A DNA stretch of 28,539 nt from JAUYIV01 sp035464675 (GTDB lineage Bacteria > Actinomycetota > Acidimicrobiia > Spongiisociales > UBA11373). Shown here piece by piece: positions 6,538-14,487 of this stretch. The translations under genes were made by a program, and so were the position numbers. Each line of letters opens with the position of its first letter. Positions within the stretch are counted from its first letter, which is position 1. The notes beneath the pieces were generated by a model. The model was not told the origin of the DNA. It saw only the letters and a list, made by a program, of their open reading frames with translations, and ran no database searches. The stretch covers positions 1 through 28,539 of the forward strand of contig DATHSA010000042.1 in the NCBI GenBank assembly GCA_035464675.1, read 5' to 3'.

Positions 6538-7502
6538 CGCAAGCATCCCTCAATGAGGTCACGCTGCGCGTCCCCGGCGACCACCTGATGTTGGCCCTGC
6601 TGGGCGAGCGCGACGCGTTTCTACGCCTCGTCGAAGAGGCTTTCCTCGACGCGCACATCGTCGCGCGGGGCGACGAGCTGCGCATCAGTGGCTCGGAGCC
6701 GACGGTGACGCTCGCCAAGACCACCCTCGAAGAGTTGCTCGTCCTCGTACGCGAGGGCCAGTCGCTCGACGAAGACCGGGTGCGCCGGGTGATCGACCTG
6801 GTCAAATCCGAGGTGGCGAGCCCATCGGAGGTCTTCAGCGATGGCATTCCCGTGGGTCGCGGCAAGGTGGTCCGGCCCAAGACGCTCAACCAGAAGCGCT
6901 ATCTCGACGCGATCCGCCGCAACACCGTGATCTTCTCGATCGGCCCGGCGGGCACCGGCAAGACCTACCTCGCGATGGCGGTGGCGGTCGCCGGACTGCA
7001 GTCGGGGTCGGTGTCGCGGCTCATCCTCACCCGCCCCGCCGTCGAGGCGGGGGAGCGCCTCGGGTTCCTCCCCGGCGACCTCGCCGCCAAGGTGGACCCC
7101 TACCTCCGCCCGCTGTACGACGCGCTCTACGACATGCTCGGCCCCGAGGAGACGCAGCGCCTCATGGAGAGGGGTGCCATCGAGATAGCCCCGCTCGCCT
7201 ACATGCGCGGGCGCACTCTCAATGATGCCTTCGTGGTCCTCGACGAGGCGCAGAACACCTCCCCCGAGCAGATGAAGATGTTCCTGACCCGCCTCGGATT
7301 CAATTCGAAGATGGTGATCACCGGGGACGTCACTCAGGTCGACCTTCCTACCGGCAAGGCCTCCGGGTTGCGCCAGGTGCGCGGGGTGCTCGAGGAGATC
7401 CCCGGCGTGTCGTTCGTGACCCTTGGTGCCGAGGACGTGGTCCGGCATCGGATCGTGGCCGCCATCGTCGAGGCATATCGCGTCCACGAGGAGCGGGAGT
7501 GA
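6534..7502 (+). CDS. phoH: PhoH-like ATPase (YbeZ family)
   Basis: PhoH/YbeZ proteins are P-loop ATPases, probably RNA-linked, that partner YbeY in ribosome and RNA maturation. The 322-residue product has an N-terminal KH-like segment (about 1-110), Walker A GPAGTGKT at 137-144, the conserved LTRPAVEAGERLGFLPGDL region, and Walker B VVLDEAQN with D237-E238, followed by MVITGDVTQVDLP. The GTG start at 6534 has AGGGA at 6523-6527 upstream and overlaps the stop of the short leader frame. The phoH stop overlaps the next gene by 4 bases (GTGA). The downstream ybeY supports a shared job in RNA processing. Confidence 0.95.
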   Translation: MTQASLNEVTLRVPGDHLMLALLGERDAFLRLVEEAFLDAHIVARGDELRISGSEPTVTLAKTTLEELLVLVREGQSLDEDRVRRVIDLVKSEVASPSEVFSDGIPVGRGKVVRPKTLNQKRYLDAIRRNTVIFSIGPAGTGKTYLAMAVAVAGLQSGSVSRLILTRPAVEAGERLGFLPGDLAAKVDPYLRPLYDALYDMLGPEETQRLMERGAIEIAPLAYMRGRTLNDAFVVLDEAQNTSPEQMKMFLTRLGFNSKMVITGDVTQVDLPTGKASGLRQVRGVLEEIPGVSFVTLGAEDVVRHRIVAAIVEAYRVHEERE

Positions 7503-9748
7503 GCATCGCCACCCGGCTCTCGGGCCTGACGCGCGTGGCCATCCTTCTCCTTACGGCCATCTTCGCCTCGCTGGCTCTGGTCGTCGCCCAGGAGGAGGCG
7601 CCGGATCCGGTCGAGCTCAGCGTGGGTGATCCCTCGCCGGAGACCTTCTTCGCGACTGCGCCCATCGAGGTCACGGACGAGGCCGAGACCGAGAGAGCCC
7701 GGGCGGCGGCTGCAGCGGCGGTTCCCGACGTGTACCGGATCGACACGCAGGCCACCGAGGCCGTCCTCGGAAGCGTCGCCGAGGTGTTCCAGAACACCGT
7801 CGAGGGGGCCGAGCCGATCCCGGTCGAGCCGCCGGCCACGACGACCACGGAAGCCGGCACCACCTCGACCACCGGTGGCGACACCTCGACGACGGTGGAG
7901 ACCACGACCACGACCGTTGCGCCGGATCCGCTCACGCGTGAGGAGCAGATCGCCCTCCTCCAGGCCTTCCACCCCCTCCTCGAGGACGAGACCCTCGACA
8001 CCCTGGTCCGGCTCATCAACGACGACCGGGAGCGGGCGGAGAGCGACGAGACGGAGCTGTTCCCGATCCTTCAGGATGCCGCGCTCACCTTCGCCGACGA
8101 TGTCATGTTCGAGGGCATCCGGCCCACCGAGGTCGACGCCGTGCGGTCACAGCTGGTCACCGAGCCCCGGCCCCTGGTCCTGCTCCCGGAGGAGGAGCGT
8201 GATGCCGCAGAGATGGCGGTCGCCGACATCCTGAGCGTCTACATCCAGCCCAACGAGTTCTTCGACGAGGACGCCACCGAGCGGAACCGGCAGGCGGCCC
8301 GTGCCGCCGTCGACGACGTGACGCGGGAGTACTCGACCGGCGAACGGATCGTCGACGTCGGAGAGCGGCTCACCCAGGTCCAGTTCGCCGCGATCGACGA
8401 GCTCGGGCTCAATGTGTCCGACGAAGAGCCGCTCCCGCTCCGGGCGATGGCGTTGATCGCGGCCATCGTCGTCCTGCTCGCCGCGGTGTTCATGGCCAGG
8501 GTCACCCGAGCCTTCTGGCAGGACCCCAAGAAGGTGGCGCTGTTCGGCCTGCTGGTGGTGCTGGCCGCGGTGGCGTCCCGGATCCCGGAGCTGGTCGTCC
8601 GCGATCGGATAGAGCTCGGATTCCTCCTGCCCGCGGCGCTCTTCGGATATCTGGCAGCGAACCTCTTCGACGCCAGGATCGCTGTCTTGATGGCCGTGCC
8701 GATCACCGTCTTCACCGCTCTCGCCACCGGCGATCTCGCCCTGGTGGTGTTCGCCGCCGGGGCGACCCTCACCCCGATCCCATTGGTGACGTCGGTGGCG
8801 TCGCGCGCCGAGCTCAACCTGGCCGTGATCTTCTCCGCCGGGATCCAGGTGCCGCTGGCGATCGCCCTGGCGTGGTTCTTCTACGGCCCCGACGCCGCCG
8901 ATCTCCAGGATGTGCTCACCGTCTCGGCGGTGTGGGGCTTCATCGGGGGCATCGCCTCGGGCGTCGTGGCTCTGGGGGTCATGCCGATCCTTTCGTCGGC
9001 GTTCGGGGTCACCACGACCCAGACCCTTCTCGACCTGACCGACCGGAATCACCCCGCACTGCGCCGCATCGAGGACATGGCGCCGGGGACCTTCAACCAC
9101 TCGGTCCTGGTCGGGAACCTCGCAGACCGGGCGGCCCGAGCGATCGGGGCCAATCCGCTGCTCGCCCGTGCCATGGCGTACTACCACGATCTCGGCAAGA
9201 CGGTGCAGCCCAAGTACTTCGTCGAGAACCAGTTCGGGGTGACCAATCCTCACGATCGCCTGCCGCCGGAGGAGTCGTCGGCGATCATTCGCGGCCATGT
9301 CTCGGAGGGGCTCCGCCTCGCCCGGGAGTACCGGATCCCGCCAGATGTCGCCCAGGGCATCCTCACCCACCACGGGACCAGTCTGATGCGCTACTTCAGC
9401 CACAAGGCCGAGGAGGCCTACGGGGAGCGGATCGAGTTGTCCGACTACCGGCATCGCGGCCGAAAGCCCCGAACCAAGGAGAGGGTGATCCTCATGCTCG
9501 CCGACGCCGCCGAGGCGTCGGCCCGAGCACTCGTGCAGCACGAGGACCCGACCAGTGAGAGCATCCGCGGGCTCGTCGAGGCGATCATCGCCGAGAAGGT
9601 CGAGGACGGGCAGCTCGAGGAGTCCGAAGTGACCTTCGGCGAGCTCACCCGGATCAAGGAGGCGTTCGTGGATGCCCTGATCGGGTACTACCACACTCGC
9701 ATCCCGTATCCCGGGTTCCCGGCGGCGAGGAGTGCACAGCCCGCGTGA
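7499..9748 (+). CDS. PgpH/YqfF-like 7TM-HD phosphohydrolase, predicted c-di-AMP phosphodiesterase
   Basis: PgpH-family proteins hydrolyse c-di-AMP with a cytoplasmic HD domain controlled by an extracellular domain and a seven-helix membrane region. The 749-residue product has an N-terminal membrane helix (about 10-30), an extracellular domain (31-310), hydrophobic segments between about 315 and 500, and an HD domain: H534 (FNHSVLVG), H563-D564 (YYHDLGK), H600, H624-H625 (ILTHHGT) and D669 (LADAAEASAR). These match the metal ligands of the family. An unusual threonine-rich tract fills about residues 113-140 of the extracellular domain. The gene overlaps phoH and ybeY by 4 bases each, the same neighbourhood as yqfF in Firmicutes. 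c-di-AMP as substrate is inferred from the family. Confidence 0.9.
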   Translation: MSIATRLSGLTRVAILLLTAIFASLALVVAQEEAPDPVELSVGDPSPETFFATAPIEVTDEAETERARAAAAAAVPDVYRIDTQATEAVLGSVAEVFQNTVEGAEPIPVEPPATTTTEAGTTSTTGGDTSTTVETTTTTVAPDPLTREEQIALLQAFHPLLEDETLDTLVRLINDDRERAESDETELFPILQDAALTFADDVMFEGIRPTEVDAVRSQLVTEPRPLVLLPEEERDAAEMAVADILSVYIQPNEFFDEDATERNRQAARAAVDDVTREYSTGERIVDVGERLTQVQFAAIDELGLNVSDEEPLPLRAMALIAAIVVLLAAVFMARVTRAFWQDPKKVALFGLLVVLAAVASRIPELVVRDRIELGFLLPAALFGYLAANLFDARIAVLMAVPITVFTALATGDLALVVFAAGATLTPIPLVTSVASRAELNLAVIFSAGIQVPLAIALAWFFYGPDAADLQDVLTVSAVWGFIGGIASGVVALGVMPILSSAFGVTTTQTLLDLTDRNHPALRRIEDMAPGTFNHSVLVGNLADRAARAIGANPLLARAMAYYHDLGKTVQPKYFVENQFGVTNPHDRLPPEESSAIIRGHVSEGLRLAREYRIPPDVAQGILTHHGTSLMRYFSHKAEEAYGERIELSDYRHRGRKPRTKERVILMLADAAEASARALVQHEDPTSESIRGLVEAIIAEKVEDGQLEESEVTFGELTRIKEAFVDALIGYYHTRIPYPGFPAARSAQPA

Positions 9749-10206
9749 ACGTGTTCTTCAGTGACGAGCAGGATCGCGAGGTCGACACCCATTCACTTCG
9801 CGCGTTTGCCGAGACGGTGGTCGCTGCCGAGGGATATGGCCCTGAAACGGAACTGTCCGTGATGCTCGTGGACCCCGACCAGATGAGCGAGTACAACCGC
9901 CGGTTCATGGGACGGAGCGGCGCCACCGATGTGCTCGCGTTTCCGCTCGAGGAGCTGACGGCAGGCGCCGTGCCGCCGCGGCTGGCCGACGAGCCGCCGG
10001 TGGTGCTCGGTGACGTCTTTCTCTGCCCCGTCGAGATCGAGAAGCGGGCCCGTCGCGAGCGCCTCGACTTCGACTCGTTCCTGCATCTGCTCCTGGCACA
10101 CGGCATCCTTCACCTGCTGGGATACGACCACGCTGAGGACGCTGCAGCCGATCTGATGGAGCGGCGTGAAGAGGAGTTGCTCGCGTTGATCGGGAGAACG
10201 ATATGA
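9745..10206 (+). CDS. ybeY: Endoribonuclease YbeY
   Basis: YbeY is a zinc-dependent single-strand endoribonuclease involved in 16S rRNA 3'-end maturation and 70S quality control. The 153-residue product has the defining HGILHLLGYDH motif, with zinc ligands H119, H123 and H129, and the upstream NRRFMGRSGATDVLAFP block typical of the family. The GTG start shares GTGA with the end of the HD gene, and the stop shares ATGA with the next gene. The phoH-ybeY-corC-era order is widely conserved. Confidence 0.96.
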   Translation: MNVFFSDEQDREVDTHSLRAFAETVVAAEGYGPETELSVMLVDPDQMSEYNRRFMGRSGATDVLAFPLEELTAGAVPPRLADEPPVVLGDVFLCPVEIEKRARRERLDFDSFLHLLLAHGILHLLGYDHAEDAAADLMERREEELLALIGRTI

Positions 10207-11366
10207 CCGGGATCGCCCTCGGGATGTCGATCCTGGCCATCGCTGCCGCCGCGGCGCTGCGTTTCGGTGGCGCGTCGCTGCTGCGGACCCATCGCGCCGA
10301 TGCGCTCCACGATGCCGCGGACGGCGACGAGGGCGCTGCCCGCGTCGCCGAACTGCTGGAGGAGCCGATCAGCGTCCAACCCAGCCTTGGCATCGTTCAT
10401 GCGGCCCTACTCGTGGCCGGCGCCATTCCGGCGACGTGGGCGATCGCGGCGCGACTGTCCGGATGGGCGCTGCTTGTCTCGTTGTTCGGCCTGGGCGTAC
10501 TCATCGTCCTGGCCGGGGACACCATGCCGAGGGCCTTTGGGCGTTCGTTGCCGCGTCGTCCCGCCTATCGGCTGTCGAGCCTCTTGACCATGGCGGTGGG
10601 CTTTGGCCGGAGAGCTGTCGACTTCATCTACGACGAGGACGAAGAGGACGAGCCGGAGGAGGACGACCAGGACAGCCAGGAGATCGAGCTGATCTCGTCG
10701 GTCCTCGAGTTCACCGACGCCATCGTTCGTGAGGTGATGGTCCCTCGGACGGACATGGTCACGGTGGCCGCTCCGACCATCACGGACGACGCGCTCGACC
10801 TGGTGCTGGCCAGTGGGAAGTCACGGATACCTGTGACCGGGGACGATCTCGACGACGTGGTCGGCGTTCTCTACGCCCGCGACCTGCTGGTGCTCTTCGA
10901 CGCCGGTGAGGGGCCGCTCCCGGTCACGAAACTGATGCGGCCCGCGCACTTCGTGCCGGAGACCAAGCGGGTATCCGAGCTCCTCAGCGAGCTGCAGGCC
11001 TCCAAGGTCCACCTGGCGGTGGTGGTGGACGAGTTCGGCGGCACGGCCGGCCTGGTCACGATCGAGGATCTCCTCGAGGAGATCGTCGGCGAGATCGTGG
11101 ACGAGTACGACGTCGAAGAGCCGATGGTGATCACGCTCGACGACGGCTCGTTCCTCATCGATGCCCGACTCTCGGTCGACGATCTCGGCGAGCTGTTCCA
11201 CAGGACGCTTCCCGACGAGGGGTGGGACACCGTTGGGGGCTTGATGCTCGGGCTCGCCGGACGGGTGCCCGAAGAGGGCGAGTCGTTCGAGCTCGAGGGC
11301 CTCCGCCTCACCGCCGACCGGGTCCAGGGGCGCCGGGTCGCCCGGATCCGCGCTGCGACCCAGTGA
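10203..11366 (+). CDS. CorC/CNNM-type CBS-domain membrane protein (hemolysin-like, magnesium/cobalt efflux family)
   Basis: This family joins a membrane domain to a CBS pair and a CorC_HlyC domain and is linked to magnesium transport. The 387-residue product has hydrophobic segments at about 4-20, 62-82 and 86-105, an acidic linker (144-157, almost all D and E), a CBS pair beginning at REVMVPRTDM (176-185) and including DEFGGTAGLVTIEDLLEEIVGEI split over 276-298, and a C-terminal CorC_HlyC domain (about 305-385). The membrane part is degenerate compared with classic DUF21, so transport activity is uncertain. It overlaps ybeY (ATGA) and era (GTGA). Confidence 0.88.
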   Translation: MTGIALGMSILAIAAAAALRFGGASLLRTHRADALHDAADGDEGAARVAELLEEPISVQPSLGIVHAALLVAGAIPATWAIAARLSGWALLVSLFGLGVLIVLAGDTMPRAFGRSLPRRPAYRLSSLLTMAVGFGRRAVDFIYDEDEEDEPEEDDQDSQEIELISSVLEFTDAIVREVMVPRTDMVTVAAPTITDDALDLVLASGKSRIPVTGDDLDDVVGVLYARDLLVLFDAGEGPLPVTKLMRPAHFVPETKRVSELLSELQASKVHLAVVVDEFGGTAGLVTIEDLLEEIVGEIVDEYDVEEPMVITLDDGSFLIDARLSVDDLGELFHRTLPDEGWDTVGGLMLGLAGRVPEEGESFELEGLRLTADRVQGRRVARIRAATQ

Positions 11367-12235
11367 AGTCGGGGTTCGTCGCCGTCGTCGGCCGCCCCAA
11401 TGTCGGCAAGAGCACCCTGGTCAACGCTCTCGTCGGCGAGAAAGTGGCGATAACCTCGCCGCGTCCTCAGACGACCCGCCGCACCATTCGTGGGATCCTC
11501 GATGCCGACGATCACCAGATCGTGTTCGTGGACACTCCCGGGATCCACCGACCTCGGACCGCATTGGGGACCCGGTTGAACGAGGTCGTCGACTCGTCCT
11601 TGGAGGATGCCGATGCCACGGTGTTCGTGCTGGATGCAACAGGGCGCATCGGGCCCGGCGACCGCATGATCGCCGAGCGCCTGAAGGCTGCCGGGACCCC
11701 GGTGGTCTGTGTCGTCAACAAGATCGATGCAGCGTCGCGGGATGACATCACCGAACGGCTCGGCGTGGCTGGGGAGTGGGACTTCGCCGCCTACGTCCCG
11801 GTGAGCGCCCTCGAGGGGGAGAACCTTCGGCCAGTCGTGGACGAGTTGCTGGTGCTGCTTCCCGAGGGACCCAAGTTCTTTCCGCCGGACATGCCCACCG
11901 ACCAGACCGAGGACTTCATGGTCGCCGAGATCATCCGTGAGAAGTTCCTCGCTCGGCTTCGCGAGGAGCTGCCGCACTCTCTGGCGGTCGTGGTCGAGGA
12001 CACCGAGGTACGGGAGGACGGGCTGATGCGAATCCAGGCCCGCCTCGTGGTCGAGCGGGAGAGCCAGAAGGGCATCGTGATAGGAAGAGGGGGGGAGATG
12101 ATCCGGGATGCCGGAACCGAAGCCCGCCATGAACTCGAGGCTCGCCTGGGCAGTCCCGTCCATCTCGAACTGACTGCACGCGTGGAGAAGGACTGGCAGT
12201 CGCACCCGGCGATGATCGAACGGCTCGGGATGTGA
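11363..12235 (+). CDS. era: GTPase Era
   Basis: Era is an essential GTPase that binds the 3' end of 16S rRNA during 30S maturation. The 290-residue product has G1 GRPNVGKST (10-18), G3 DTPG (57-60), G4 NKID (119-122), G5 SAL (148-150) and a C-terminal KH domain with the GIVIGRGGEMI loop (237-247). The frame stays open upstream to 11222, but that stretch lies inside the CBS gene; GTG at 11363 begins MKSGFVAVVGRP, the standard family start, and overlaps the preceding stop by 4 bases. The stop again overlaps the following small gene by 4 bases. Confidence 0.96.
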   Translation: MKSGFVAVVGRPNVGKSTLVNALVGEKVAITSPRPQTTRRTIRGILDADDHQIVFVDTPGIHRPRTALGTRLNEVVDSSLEDADATVFVLDATGRIGPGDRMIAERLKAAGTPVVCVVNKIDAASRDDITERLGVAGEWDFAAYVPVSALEGENLRPVVDELLVLLPEGPKFFPPDMPTDQTEDFMVAEIIREKFLARLREELPHSLAVVVEDTEVREDGLMRIQARLVVERESQKGIVIGRGGEMIRDAGTEARHELEARLGSPVHLELTARVEKDWQSHPAMIERLGM

Positions 12236-12480
12236 CTGGTCGGCTCGCCGCCGCTCTGGTCGTCGTGATCTTCGCGTGCGGCGGTGGCTCGGAGCTGGCG
12301 GACCTCGCAGCCGATACATGCGAAGTGCTGGCCGATCCGGGCACGTCGGTGGCCTCCCGGTCGCTGGTGGTGCGTGGAGCCACGACCTCGGCCATGGAGA
12401 TGGGGTTCACCGAGCACGAGTTCCTCGAAGCCATCCGGGCCGAATGCGGGGACACGGTGATCGTCGGGGACGAGCCGTGA
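12232..12480 (+). CDS. Small putative lipoprotein of unknown function
   Basis: An 82-residue frame starts with GTG inside the era stop (GTGA) and ends overlapping the next start (GTGA), which strongly suggests it is translated. The N-terminus is a short hydrophobic stretch (LAAALVVVIFAC) ending in C16 followed by GGGS. It resembles a lipoprotein signal, although Phe at -2 is unusual for a lipobox and the charged n-region is short. The mature part has only two further cysteines (C30, C72), which could form a disulfide. I do not recognise the family. Position suggests coexpression with era, not a shared function. Confidence 0.65.
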   Translation: MTGRLAAALVVVIFACGGGSELADLAADTCEVLADPGTSVASRSLVVRGATTSAMEMGFTEHEFLEAIRAECGDTVIVGDEP

Positions 12481-13271
12481 GCCTTCGGGAGGCGACCGCG
12501 GTCGAGGCCTCAGGGCCGTCGGAGTTCCTTGGCGCCGTCGCTCCGGGCTGGGACATCGCCGGCAACGCCAACGGGGGGTACCTGCTCGCGATCGCCGCCC
12601 GGGCGGCGATGGAGGCGACCGGTCGTCCCGATCCGGTGTCGGTGACGGCGCACTACCTCGGCCCGGCCCAGCCCGGCCCGGTGACGATCGCCACCCGGGT
12701 GCTCAAAGAGGGCCGCCGCTTCGCGACCGCGTCGGCGACGCTCTCGTCGAACGAGCGCCCGCTCGTGGCGATCCTGGGCAGTTTCGGCGCGCTGGAGCCC
12801 GGCGCCGCCACCGAGCGCCTCGAATCGGGGCCACCCGACCTGCCTCCGCCCGAGGAGTGCGTACTGGTGGAGCCGACCGAGACGTTCCCACCGCCGTTCG
12901 TGGGGCGGATCGAGTTGCGGCTCCATCCCGACCATGTCGCGTTCGGGGGGATGCCGGGAGCGCCACGGGTCCGGGGATGGTTCCGGCTCCGCGACGAGGA
13001 GCCGATCGACACCCTCGCTCTGCTGGTCGCCGTCGACGCGTTCCCACCGACGATCTTCTTCGCCAACCTTCCCGTCGCATGGGTCCCGACGCTGGAGTTG
13101 ACGACGCATCTCCGTGCCCGTCCGGCGGCGGGGTGGCTGCGCTGCGCATTCACCACCCGGTTCATCACCGGTGGATTCCTCGAGGAGGACGGCGAGGTCT
13201 GGGACTCCACGGGACGCCTGGTGGCGCAGTCCCGGCAACTGGCCCTCTTGCCGAGGGAAGAACCGGCGTAG
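12477..13271 (+). CDS. Thioesterase family protein (hotdog fold, acyl-CoA thioesterase-like)
   Basis: The 264-residue product looks like a double-hotdog acyl-CoA thioesterase of the TesB-like / 4HBT_3 group. Recognisable features are GNANGGYLLAIAARA at 29-43, typical of the first hotdog's central helix, VSVTAHYLGPAQPGPVTI, and a second hotdog with LLVAVDAFPPT. The GTG start at 12477 overlaps the preceding stop. The same frame is open upstream to 12276, but that segment lies on era's neighbour and lacks family features. It is the last gene of the phoH-era run. Substrate is unknown; such genes are common in lipid-metabolising Actinobacteria. Confidence 0.8.
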   Translation: MSLREATAVEASGPSEFLGAVAPGWDIAGNANGGYLLAIAARAAMEATGRPDPVSVTAHYLGPAQPGPVTIATRVLKEGRRFATASATLSSNERPLVAILGSFGALEPGAATERLESGPPDLPPPEECVLVEPTETFPPPFVGRIELRLHPDHVAFGGMPGAPRVRGWFRLRDEEPIDTLALLVAVDAFPPTIFFANLPVAWVPTLELTTHLRARPAAGWLRCAFTTRFITGGFLEEDGEVWDSTGRLVAQSRQLALLPREEPA

Positions 13272-13285
13272 GGCCCCGCGACGGT

Positions 13286-13291
13286 TAGGGT
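13286..13291 (+). promoter_or_regulatory. Candidate -10 box for the propeller lipoprotein gene
   Basis: TAGGGT fits TANNNT and ends 8 bases before the GTG at 13300, suggesting a leaderless transcript. The same ten bases TAGGGTCGCT recur at 15342-15351 before the large lipoprotein gene. Confidence 0.45.
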
Positions 13292-13299
13292 CGCTGGAG

Positions 13300-14487
13300 G
13301 TGAACCGGACAAACCTGTCTCTGCGCACCGGCGGCCTGATCGCCGCCCTGGCATTCGCCCTGGTCGCGGCCTGCGGGGGCGACCTCACCGCGACCACCAC
13401 GCAGCCGCCCGCCGGCACCGACGCCCCGTCTGGCACCACCGGCACGACTGTCGCCCCAGGTGCCACCACGCAGCCCGATACGAGTGAACCCCGGCAACTC
13501 GACGTCGAGATCGAGTCGATCCTGGGCTTCGAAGGCTTCGGCCTGGCGGTGGATGGAACGACGATCTGGATGACGGATCGCGAGAACGGTGTGATCCGCT
13601 CCGTCGACACCACCACCGGCGAGGTCAGCCCTGACATACCGGTGGGGCGCGATCCGGTGGGCATTGCGGCCGAAGGCGGCGAGGTATGGGTGGCCAATTC
13701 GAACGCAGGTGATCACACCGTGATGAAGATCGACGCCGCCACCGGGGGGGTGCTCGCCACCGTCGAGACACCGGCCGGGACCGGACCGACGGGCGTGGCG
13801 CTCACCGAGAATCACGCCTGGGTGGGCCTCGGCGTGCGGGGCGGTGTCGCCCAGATCGACCGGGCGTCGGGGGAACTGGTCCAGATAGTGGCGACGGAGG
13901 AGGGTTCCGGCAGCCCCGGTGACCGCATCGACGTCGTGGCGGCGGGCGACACGGTCTGGTCGATCGATCGGTGGTGCGGCCGGGTGCTGCGCATCGACGC
14001 CACCACCGGCGACATCGTGTCGATCCACGACGATCTCGGGTACTCGTCCTCCGAGCCGGATTGCCTGGGCTCGGTCGAGGCCGATGGGCCGCTGCGAATC
14101 GCGGCGTTCGAGGGCGGCATCTTCGTGTTCGCCGACGTGGTGGTCGAGGACGTCGGCCATGTGAGGAGGATCTCGCGGATCGACATCGCCACCGACGAGA
14201 TCCAGACCGTGATCGACATCGCCCTGCGGCCGACTCTCGCCGGGCAGATCGGCCAGCCGGGCTTCGTCGTTGCCGACCGGGCCATCTGGTTCACCATGGG
14301 CAACTACTCCGCCCGGATGGACCGGGACACGGGGCGGGTGGACTTCGTCGTCTACGACCCGGACTTCACGGTGGTCGCCTTCGCCGAGGTGGGCGACACG
14401 ATGTGGCACGCCGTCACGGACCGCGATGGGGATTCGGGGCTCTACGGGGTCGACCGGGCCGAAGCCGACGCCGCGGCCGGGGGCTAG
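13300..14487 (+). CDS. Beta-propeller lipoprotein (NHL/YVTN-like repeats)
   Basis: A 395-residue exported protein. Residues 1-24 are a signal peptide ending in the lipobox LVAAC (C25), so the mature protein should be membrane-anchored outside the cell. A Thr/Pro/Gly-rich spacer (about 29-62) precedes a repeat domain whose blades carry patterns such as VWVANS, VDTTTGEV, IDAATGGVL and IDATTGDIV, typical of YVTN/NHL/SMP-30-like propellers. No catalytic residues can be named. The GTG at 13300 is chosen because it directly precedes the signal peptide; GGAGG overlaps the start codon and cannot serve it. It converges with the ArsR-SRPBCC gene, and the two stop codons interlock at CTAG. Confidence 0.75.
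   Translation: MNRTNLSLRTGGLIAALAFALVAACGGDLTATTTQPPAGTDAPSGTTGTTVAPGATTQPDTSEPRQLDVEIESILGFEGFGLAVDGTTIWMTDRENGVIRSVDTTTGEVSPDIPVGRDPVGIAAEGGEVWVANSNAGDHTVMKIDAATGGVLATVETPAGTGPTGVALTENHAWVGLGVRGGVAQIDRASGELVQIVATEEGSGSPGDRIDVVAAGDTVWSIDRWCGRVLRIDATTGDIVSIHDDLGYSSSEPDCLGSVEADGPLRIAAFEGGIFVFADVVVEDVGHVRRISRIDIATDEIQTVIDIALRPTLAGQIGQPGFVVADRAIWFTMGNYSARMDRDTGRVDFVVYDPDFTVVAFAEVGDTMWHAVTDRDGDSGLYGVDRAEADAAAGG

Noticed and set aside
7835..7920. Short ACGACC-type DNA repeats, also at 18556-18650
   Set aside because: They are in-frame threonine codons of linker regions, so a protein-level explanation suffices; not a CRISPR or DNA-level element.
8147..9694. 515-codon open frame on the minus strand
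   Set aside because: It lies wholly opposite the PgpH-like HD gene, has no recognisable domain and is rich in His/Gly/Arg as expected for the reverse complement of GC-rich coding DNA.
12276..12476. Upstream extension of the thioesterase frame
   Set aside because: It overlaps the small lipoprotein gene in another frame and lacks hotdog features; the GTGA junction at 12477 is the better start.
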